Position numbers and translations under genes: made by a program
The notes under the pieces: model-generated
Databases searched by the model: none
Told to the model about the DNA's origin: nothing
Seen by the model: only the letters and a program-made list of their open reading frames with translations
Assembly (NCBI RefSeq): GCF_013409985.1
Contig: NZ_JACCBY010000003.1
Coordinates: 310,001 to 374,000, forward strand
Reading direction: 5' to 3'
Source: Sphingomonas melonis
Lineage (GTDB): Bacteria > Pseudomonadota > Alphaproteobacteria > Sphingomonadales > Sphingomonadaceae
DNA length: 64,000 nucleotides
Shown: positions 58,616 through 64,000 of the stretch, one piece after another
How positions within the stretch are numbered: position 1 is the first letter of the stretch
Layout: each line of letters begins with the position of its first letter

Positions 58616-59554
58616 TCACTTGCGCACCCCCTGATCGACCCCGGCGATGATCCGCGCCACCTCGTTGGCGTCGAACGGCCTGAGATCGGTCATCCCTTCG
58701 CCGACACCGATCGCGTGGATCGGCAGCCCGTATTTCTCCGCCGCCGCGACCAGCACGCCGCCGCGCGCGGTGCCGTCGAGCTTGGTCATGACGAGGCCCG
58801 TCACCCCGGCGACCTCCTTGAACACCTCGATCTGGCTGAGCGCATTCTGTCCCGTCGTCGCGTCGAGCACCAGCACGACGTCATGCGGGCTCGCCGGATT
58901 GATCCGCCCGAGCACGCGGCGGATCTTGGCGAGTTCGTCCATCAGCTCGCGCTTGTTCTGCAAGCGCCCTGCGGTATCGACGATCAGCACGTCGATGCCC
59001 GTCTCGGTCGCCTTCTTGACCGCATCCCAGACGACGCCCGCGGCATCGCCGCCCTCCGGTCCGGTGACGATCGGCACGCCGACGCGGTCGGCCCAGGTGC
59101 GCAGCTGCCCGATCGCCGCGGCGCGGAACGTGTCGCCCGCGGCGAGCATCACACCATAATCCTGCTCCATCAGCAGATGCGCGAGCTTGGCGATCGTCGT
59201 CGTCTTGCCCGATCCGTTGACGCCGATCACCAGGATCACCTGCGGCCGCGGGAACGCCTCGATCTCCAGCGGCTTGGCGACACGCTCCAGCGCCTTTTCG
59301 ACCTCCTCGGCGACGACCAGGCGGATGCCGAGCTCCTCCATGTTGCGCTCGAACGTCCCCTCGGCGAGGCGGGTGCGGATCTTGCCCGCGGTATCGGGGC
59401 CGAGGTCGGAGGCGATCAGCGCCTCCTCGATCTCATCGAGCGTCGCATCGTCGAGCCGCGCGCCGCCGAGGCCCGCCAGATTGCCGACCAGCCGGTCGGA
59501 GGTCTTCTTGAAGCCGCCGAGCAGCCGCTCGTGCCATGTCGGTGTGGTGCTCAT
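58616..59554 (-). CDS. ftsY: Signal recognition particle receptor FtsY
   Basis: A 312-residue SRP-GTPase that docks Ffh-ribosome complexes at the membrane. The short N-domain (LLGGFKKTSDRLVGNLAGL) lacks the long acidic A domain of E. coli. G1 is GVNGSGKTTTIAK, the middle has VDTAGRLQNKRELMDELAK, and the conserved end has MTKLDGTARGG and AIGVGEGMTDLRPF. Its partner Ffh is encoded 2.4 kb away. Its start overlaps the mtaB stop (ATGA). Confidence 0.96.
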   Translation of the reverse strand: MSTTPTWHERLLGGFKKTSDRLVGNLAGLGGARLDDATLDEIEEALIASDLGPDTAGKIRTRLAEGTFERNMEELGIRLVVAEEVEKALERVAKPLEIEAFPRPQVILVIGVNGSGKTTTIAKLAHLLMEQDYGVMLAAGDTFRAAAIGQLRTWADRVGVPIVTGPEGGDAAGVVWDAVKKATETGIDVLIVDTAGRLQNKRELMDELAKIRRVLGRINPASPHDVVLVLDATTGQNALSQIEVFKEVAGVTGLVMTKLDGTARGGVLVAAAEKYGLPIHAIGVGEGMTDLRPFDANEVARIIAGVDQGVRK

Positions 59555-60867
59555 ATCATCGTACCTAGAAGGTGGGTGTCGGTCGCGTCGGTGATGCGTA
59601 ACGTTACGATCTGTCCCGTTAGCCCTGAGCCTGTCGAAGGGCGGCTATCCGCAAGCGCCGCGCTTGGGGAGAGCGGGGCTTCGGCAGACTCAGCCCGGAC
59701 GGGGGCGGGCATGAGGCGCACCTCAGCGAAATTTGCCGCATGGCCGCGGTCGCCGGGGCGTTCGAGCAGCACCTGCTGCACCGACCCGACCTGCGCCGCC
59801 AGCCACGCGGCCCTGCGCCGCGCCGCCGCGTCGCGCAACCGCTCGGCGCGCGCCTTGATCGCGGCCGCGTCGACCTGCGGCATCCGCGCCGCCGGCGTGC
59901 CGGCGCGCGGCGAATAGGGGAAGATATGGCCATGGACGATATCGGCATCGTCGATCAGCGCCAGCGTCTCGGCGAACATCGCCTCGTCCTCGGTCGGGAA
60001 GCCGGCGATCAGGTCGGCGCCGATCGCGATATCCGGCCGCGCCGCCTTCAGCCGCGCCACCGTCGCCACCGCCTGCGCGCGACTGTGCCGCCGCTTCATC
60101 CGCTTGAGGATGAAGTCGTTGCCCGCCTGGAAGGAGAGATGGAGGTGCGGCATCACCCGCGCCTCGCCGGTGACCAGCTCGAACAGGCGTTCGTCGATCT
60201 CGATCGAGTCGAGCGACGACAGCCGCAGCCGTTCCAGCGCCGGCACGTGGCGCAGGATGCGCTCGACCAGCATCCCCAGCGTCGGCGCGCCGGGCAGGTC
60301 GTGGCCGTAACTGGTCAGGTCGACCCCGGTCAGCACCACCTCGGCATGGCCGGCGTCGACCAGCCCGGCGATCCGCACGACCAGCGCGCCCGCCGGCACC
60401 GAGCGGCTCGGGCCGCGTCCGAACGGGATCGCGCAGAAGGTGCAGCGATGGTCGCAGCCGTTCTGCACCTCGACGAAGGCGCGGGCATGGCCGGTGAAGC
60501 TCGCGGCGAGATGCGGCGCGGTCTCGCGCAACTGCATGATATCGCCGACCACGACCGGCGCGAGGCTGTCCCACGCCGCGCGCAGCAGCTTCTCGCCATT
60601 GCCGATCACTCGGTCGACCTCGGGCATCGCCGCGAAGCCGGCGGGATCGAGCTGCGCCGCGCAGCCGGTGACGACCAGCTCGGCGCCGGGCCGCGCGCGG
60701 CGGGCGCGGCGGATCGCGACCCGCGTCGCCTTGACCGCGGCATTGGTCACCGCGCAGGAGTTGACGACCACGGTGTCCCGCCCGGCGATGAGCGTCCGGA
60801 TCGTTTCGCTCTCGGCGATGTTGAGGCGGCAGCCGAGGGAGATCACCTCTGGCGCAGGAGCAGACAT
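59551..60867 (-). CDS. mtaB: tRNA t6A37 methylthiotransferase MtaB with an in-frame repeat insertion
   Basis: A 438-residue radical-SAM enzyme that adds a methylthio group to N6-threonylcarbamoyladenosine. Visible are the N-terminal UPF0004 domain (SLGCRLNIAESETIR, NSCAVTNAAVKA, TGCAAQ), the radical-SAM cluster CDHRCTFC, and a TRAM-type end. Between VRLMPAP and GQIVTLRITDATDTHLL lie ~25 residues (ESAEAPLSPSAALADSRPS and so on) encoded by a palindromic repeat element (59622-59697), within the TRAM domain. The ATG overlaps the start of the divergent gene (CATG). Confidence 0.9.
   Translation of the reverse strand: MSAPAPEVISLGCRLNIAESETIRTLIAGRDTVVVNSCAVTNAAVKATRVAIRRARRARPGAELVVTGCAAQLDPAGFAAMPEVDRVIGNGEKLLRAAWDSLAPVVVGDIMQLRETAPHLAASFTGHARAFVEVQNGCDHRCTFCAIPFGRGPSRSVPAGALVVRIAGLVDAGHAEVVLTGVDLTSYGHDLPGAPTLGMLVERILRHVPALERLRLSSLDSIEIDERLFELVTGEARVMPHLHLSFQAGNDFILKRMKRRHSRAQAVATVARLKAARPDIAIGADLIAGFPTEDEAMFAETLALIDDADIVHGHIFPYSPRAGTPAARMPQVDAAAIKARAERLRDAAARRRAAWLAAQVGSVQQVLLERPGDRGHAANFAEVRLMPAPVRAESAEAPLSPSAALADSRPSTGSGLTGQIVTLRITDATDTHLLGTMI
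59622..59697. repeat. Palindromic element inside the mtaB reading frame
   Basis: Arms GCCCTGAGCCTGTCGAAGGGC (59622-59642; read in two 10-base halves) and its imperfect inverted copy ending TCAGCCCG (59676-59697) flank an inner CAAGCG/CGCTTG pair. This GAGCCTGTCGAAGG word is a recurrent sphingomonad repeat sequence, known to me from that group. Here it is translated. Confidence 0.8.
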
Positions 60868-61441
60868 GGCGGGCGATTTAGTCAACGACGGCGGTCAAGT
60901 CCATGACATGGCGGCGGCGGTGCTCGACTTCTGGTTCGGGCTGACCGGCGAGCAGCAATTCGCCAAGGACGATGCGCTCGACCGGACGATCGCGGATCGG
61001 TTCGGCGCGATGCGCGACGGCGTGCTGCGCGCGCGGGCGGAGGGCTGGCGCGACGATCCCGACAGCCTGCTCGCCGCGATCATCCTGCTCGATCAGTTCT
61101 CGCGCAACCTGCACCGTGGCTCGGCTGAGGCGTTCGCGGCGGACGGCCTCGCGCTCGAACTGACGCGGATGGCGATCGCGCGGGGATGGGAGGATCATTA
61201 TCCGCCAGAGCGGCGCGTGTTCCTCTACATGCCGCTGATGCACGCCGAGGACCTCGCGATGCAGGATCTATCGGTGGCGAAGTTCGAGGCGCTCGGGATT
61301 GCGGAGAACCTCGCCTTCGCGCGCGACCATCGCGACGTGATCGCGCGCTACGGCCGCTTTCCCAGCCGCAACGCCGCGCTGGGCCGCGAATCGACCGAGG
61401 CGGAACGCGCGTATCTCGCGCAGCCCGACGCGGGTTGGTGA
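60866..61441 (+). CDS. DUF924 family protein
   Basis: A 191-residue all-helical protein of unknown function in the DUF924 (TPR-like) family. The family pattern is plain: VLDFWFGLTGEQQFAKDD, then LLAAIILLDQFSRNLHRGSA, FLYMPLMHAEDLAMQD and RYGRFPSRNAALGRESTEAE. GGAG lies about 6 bp before the ATG. The first four bases (CATG) also contain the start of mtaB on the other strand. Confidence 0.9.
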   Translation: MAGDLVNDGGQVHDMAAAVLDFWFGLTGEQQFAKDDALDRTIADRFGAMRDGVLRARAEGWRDDPDSLLAAIILLDQFSRNLHRGSAEAFAADGLALELTRMAIARGWEDHYPPERRVFLYMPLMHAEDLAMQDLSVAKFEALGIAENLAFARDHRDVIARYGRFPSRNAALGRESTEAERAYLAQPDAGW

Positions 61442-61514
61442 CGCGCGAGGTCGTCTCCGGGGCTAGCGCAGGTGACTGCGATGATGAGGCTCGATCGCTC
61501 TCCTCGCCAGATCC

Positions 61515-61619
61515 GTCACCCCGGACTCGTTCCGGGGTCCACTGGGCCGCGAGGGAACGGTGTCGAATCGAGCCTTTCTCCTCGCCGCAGAGTGGACCCC
61601 GGAACAAGTCCGGGGTGAC
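61515..61619. repeat. REPIN-like palindromic element, copy 6 (105 bp)
   Basis: Arms at 61515-61542 and 61592-61619 with a 49-bp centre. The flanks (ATGATGAGGCTCGATCG before, GGCGGCCGGCTGAAACAAACG after) match those of copies 2 and 3 in the same orientation. Confidence 0.9.
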
Positions 61620-61886
61620 GGGGTGGGGTGGGAAGGCGGCCGGCTGAAACAAACGTTTTTTGCGATCGACCTGCCGCGCCACGACCTAGCGCGCAACCCG
61701 CCGCCACCTTCGTGACCATGCGTCCTCGCGTCCGCCGGGACCACCGTGGGGCAGGGCGCCCAGCATCCTCGCACCGCCACCTGCCCTCAAAAACCACCAA
61801 CCTTGCGCCCTGTCGCGATTTCGCCTAAAGGCGCCGCACGTTCCTCCACGGAATGCGATCGATGAAGCGCCTACGGGTGCACGCTG

Positions 61887-61917
61887 GCCGGCGAGGTTTC
61901 GCCCGCCGGCGTCTTTT
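61887..61917 (+). terminator. Hairpin in the ffh leader
   Basis: GCCGGCG(A)GG pairs with CC-CGCCGGC around TTTCG and is followed by TCTTTT. It has the form of an intrinsic terminator, only 33 bp before the ffh ATG. It may stop read-through or work as an attenuator; no leader control is proven. Confidence 0.5.
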
Positions 61918-61949
61918 GCGTTGCGTGGCTTGATGAGGATTTCGAGGCG

Positions 61950-63446
61950 ATGTTCGACAGTCTGAGCGACCGGCTAGGCGGGGTATTCGACCGCCTGCGT
62001 GGCCGTGGCGCGCTGACCGAGGCCGATGTGCGGACCGCGATGCGCGAAGTGCGCGTCGCGCTGCTCGAGGCCGACGTCGCGCTGCCGGTGGCGCGCAGCT
62101 TCGTCGACAAGGTCACCGAACAGGCGGTCGGCCAGAACGTGCTGCGCTCGGTCACGCCGGGGCAGCAGGTCGTCAAGATCGTCAACGACGCGCTGGTCGA
62201 GATGCTCGGCGCCGATGCGTCGGAACTCGAACTGGCGGTCACGCCGCCCGCGGTCGTGATGATGGTCGGCCTGCAGGGCTCGGGCAAGACGACGACCACC
62301 GCCAAGATCGCCAAGCGCTTGGTCGCGCGCGACCGCAAGAAGGTGCTGATGGCGTCGCTCGACGTCAATCGCCCCAATGCGCAGGAGCAGCTCGCGACGC
62401 TCGGCACGCAGATCGAGGTGGCGACGCTGCCGATCATCGCCGGCCAGCAGCCGGTCGATATCGCCCGCCGCGCGCTCCAGGCCGCCAAGCTGCAGGGCTA
62501 TGACGTCCTGATGCTCGACACCGCCGGTCGTCTCCACGTCGACCAGGCGCTGATGGACGAGATGAAGGCGGTGGCGGAGATCGCCACGCCACAGGAAATC
62601 CTGCTCGTCGTCGACTCGCTGACCGGTCAGGACGCGGTCAACGTCGCGCAGAACTTCTCCGAACAGGTGCCGCTGACCGGCGTCGTGCTGACCCGGATGG
62701 ACGGCGACGCGCGTGGCGGTGCGGCGCTGTCGATGCGCGCGGTCACCGGCAAGCCGATCAAATTTGCCGGCACCGGGGAAAAGCTCGACGCGCTCGAAGC
62801 CTTCCACCCCAGCCGCGTCGCCGGCCGCATCCTCGGCATGGGCGACGTCGTCAGCCTCGTCGAGCGCGCTGCCGAATCGATCCAGCAGGAAGACGCCGAG
62901 CGGATGACCGCGCGGCTCGCCAAGGGTCAGTTCGACATGAACGACCTGCGCGGCCAGCTCCAGCAGATGCGCCGCATGGGCGGGCTCGGCGCGCTCGCCG
63001 GCATGATGCCGGGGATGAAGAAGGCGCAGGGCGCGCTGGCCACCGCGGGCGGCGACAAGATGCTCATCCACATGGATGCGATGATCGGGTCGATGACCGT
63101 CAAGGAGCGCGCCAAGCCCGAGCTGATCAACGCCAAGCGCAAGATCCGCATCGCCAAGGGATCGGGCACGACGGTGCAGGAGGTGAACAAGCTCCTGAAG
63201 ATGCACCAGGAAATGTCCACCGCCATGAAGAAGATCAAGAAGATGGGCGGGCTCAAGGGCATGATGGCGATGCTCGGCAAGGGCGGCATGGGCGGCCTCG
63301 GCAATGCCCTCGGCGGCGCCGGCCTCGGCGACATGATGGATAAGGCCGGCGGCGGCCTGCCCAAGGGGCTCCCCGGCCTCGGCGGCGGTCAGGACGGCAT
63401 GCCCAAACTGCCCCCCGGTTTCGAACATCTTCTCAAGAAGAAATAA
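61950..63446 (+). CDS. ffh: Signal recognition particle protein Ffh
   Basis: A 498-residue SRP54 homologue. The NG GTPase has GLQGSGKTTTTAK, MLDTAGRLHVDQALMDEMK, and VLTRMDGDARGGAALSM in place of TKLDG. The Met-rich M domain (MRRMGGLGALAGMMPGMKKA and SMTVKERAKPELINAKRK) binds signal peptides and 4.5S RNA. Its Gly/Met-rich C-terminus is a little longer than in E. coli. It directs ribosomes to FtsY at the membrane. rpsP follows 41 bp downstream. Confidence 0.97.
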   Translation: MFDSLSDRLGGVFDRLRGRGALTEADVRTAMREVRVALLEADVALPVARSFVDKVTEQAVGQNVLRSVTPGQQVVKIVNDALVEMLGADASELELAVTPPAVVMMVGLQGSGKTTTTAKIAKRLVARDRKKVLMASLDVNRPNAQEQLATLGTQIEVATLPIIAGQQPVDIARRALQAAKLQGYDVLMLDTAGRLHVDQALMDEMKAVAEIATPQEILLVVDSLTGQDAVNVAQNFSEQVPLTGVVLTRMDGDARGGAALSMRAVTGKPIKFAGTGEKLDALEAFHPSRVAGRILGMGDVVSLVERAAESIQQEDAERMTARLAKGQFDMNDLRGQLQQMRRMGGLGALAGMMPGMKKAQGALATAGGDKMLIHMDAMIGSMTVKERAKPELINAKRKIRIAKGSGTTVQEVNKLLKMHQEMSTAMKKIKKMGGLKGMMAMLGKGGMGGLGNALGGAGLGDMMDKAGGGLPKGLPGLGGGQDGMPKLPPGFEHLLKKK

Positions 63447-63487
63447 CAGATCAACGTCAAACGACTTAGAACGAAGGAATATCTACA

Positions 63488-63913
63488 ATGGCACTCAGCA
63501 TTCGCCTGTCGCGCGGTGGCTCCAAGAAGCGTCCCTATTACCGCATCGTCGTCGCCGACGCGCGTTCGCCCCGCGATGGCAAGTTCATCGAGAAGATCGG
63601 CAACTACAACCCGCTGCTCGCCAAGGACGCCGAGAACCGCATCGTGCTCGACGCCGAGCGCGCGAAATACTGGCTGTCGAACGGCGCGCAGCCGACCGAC
63701 CGCGTTGCCCGCTTCCTCGACGTCGCCGGCGTCCGTGAGCGCGCCGCCCGCTCGAACCCGAACAAGGGCAAGCCGGGCGAGAAGGCGACCGAGCGCGCCG
63801 AGGAGCGTGCCGAGAAGCTGAAGGCGCAGGAAGAGGCCGCAGCGGCCGCTGCCGCCGCCCCGGCCGCCGACGAGGAGGCTCCGGCCGCCGACGCCGAGAC
63901 CGCCGAGGCGTAA
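63488..63913 (+). CDS. rpsP: 30S ribosomal protein S16 with a long Ala/Glu tail
   Basis: The first ~85 residues are the S16 core: [20 protein letters not shown], then [20 protein letters not shown] and [19 protein letters not shown]. Another ~55 residues form a charged helix ([20 protein letters not shown]), making 141 in all compared with ~82 in E. coli. Long tails of this kind are usual in alphaproteobacterial S16. GAAGGAA precedes the ATG. The usual order continues with rimM-trmD-rplS, outside the window. Confidence 0.96.
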   Translation: MALSIRLSRGGSKKRPYYRIVVADARSPRDGKFIEKIGNYNPLLAKDAENRIVLDAERAKYWLSNGAQPTDRVARFLDVAGVRERAARSNPNKGKPGEKATERAEERAEKLKAQEEAAAAAAAAPAADEEAPAADAETAEA

Positions 63914-63920
63914 GTCTCTG

Positions 63921-63948
63921 TCCGAAGCTCGTTCTTTTGCGAGTTTCG
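63921..63948 (+). terminator. Hairpin after rpsP
   Basis: CCGAAGCTCG pairs with CGAGTTTCGG (one G-T pair) around TTCTTTTG, 8 bp beyond the rpsP stop. It has no T-run after it, so it is as likely an RNA-processing or attenuating hairpin within the operon as a terminator. Confidence 0.45.
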
Positions 63949-64000
63949 GCGGATACAGCATCCCGATCGGCCATGGTGCGTTGATGCCCTTCATTCCGAA

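Larger units (their letters stand above)
61442..61949. other. 508-bp region with one composite repeat and the ffh leader
   Basis: No gene is supported. Positions ~61455-61680 match the composite unit seen at 25.6-26.1 kb and contain REPIN copy 6. The remainder leads to ffh and holds a terminator-like hairpin (61887-61917). A 23-codon basic frame at 61862-61933 overlaps that hairpin and is noted under rejected items. Confidence 0.6.

Noticed and set aside
23211..61619. CRISPR-like reading of the dispersed palindromes
   Set aside because: The copies are scattered over 38 kb with unequal spacing, do not form arrays and have no cas genes. They fit REPINs.
61862..61933. A 23-codon very basic reading frame just before ffh
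   Set aside because: It overlaps the terminator-like hairpin and has no good ribosome site. A leader-peptide role would be speculation.

Overview
The window is 64 kb of GC-rich chromosome that reads like an alphaproteobacterium of the order Sphingomonadales (Sphingomonas or a close relative). The reasons are the gene content and neighbourhoods (pet operon, ftsY-mtaB, ffh-rpsP, a long TonB-dependent receptor beside a glycosidase) and dispersed palindromes built on GTCACCCCGGAC-type arms. This assignment is inference from composition and gene families; no 16S or marker search was possible. I see no tRNA, rRNA, CRISPR array, insertion sequence or prophage.

Layout. 1-7.4 kb: tail of a membrane protein, a GNAT/hemF pair, a VirJ-like serine hydrolase, trmL, the cytochrome bc1 operon petABC with an intrinsic terminator, apt and a repeat-rich lipoprotein. 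7.4-13.9 kb: a MaoC-like/NPP-type phosphodiesterase pair, ychF, a small exported beta-type protein, a TRIC-type membrane protein, and a metallo-beta-lactamase divergent from an AraC regulator. 14-20.8 kb: a Tat-exported GH78 alpha-L-rhamnosidase divergent from a 1088-residue TonB-dependent receptor, probably a small rhamnoside-utilisation locus. 20.9-31.5 kb: many small accessory genes (receiver domain, lactonase, zinc-ribbon protein, ABM, hemerythrin, HIRAN, K+ channel, HNH, DUF2076, sulfite-oxidase-like, phosphatase), some of them damaged or lacking a standard start. 31.6-43.1 kb: galM, an MFS transporter, an RND efflux operon with a membrane-bound AraC regulator and an aldehyde dehydrogenase, and an Mpo1-like protein. 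43.1-50.4 kb: a Crp/Fnr regulator, two Hsp20 genes behind a likely RpoH promoter and ROSE-type RNA thermometer, and a compact cheA-cheW-cheY-cheB-cheR operon. 50.4-52.9 kb: an AmpD-like amidase, the RNase P RNA, a DnaJ-domain protein, a thin [2Fe-2S] protein and sufE. 53-57 kb: an extended phage-shock-protein locus. 57-64 kb: sodB, yciB, ftsY, mtaB, a DUF924 protein, ffh and rpsP.

The most unusual system is the psp locus. A divergent PspF activator faces a -24/-12 (sigma-54) promoter. That promoter appears to drive a 45-residue exported peptide, pspA, pspB, pspC and then four more small proteins, each an N-terminal membrane helix followed by a coiled coil ending in variants of the same tail (RLEERI.VLERI.TD...LAREI..LRD). 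PspB and the C-terminus of PspC carry versions of the same tail, so the locus looks like an amplified set of PspB-like membrane partners.

The other structural theme is repeats. Six palindromic REPIN-like elements are present, five exactly 105 bp and one 95 bp, and two of them sit in a ~222-bp tandem duplication. There are single copies of two further palindromic families. Another palindromic element is inserted in frame inside mtaB. Start calls were adjusted by hand from Shine-Dalgarno matches and signal-peptide logic. Everything here is read from sequence, with no database searches.
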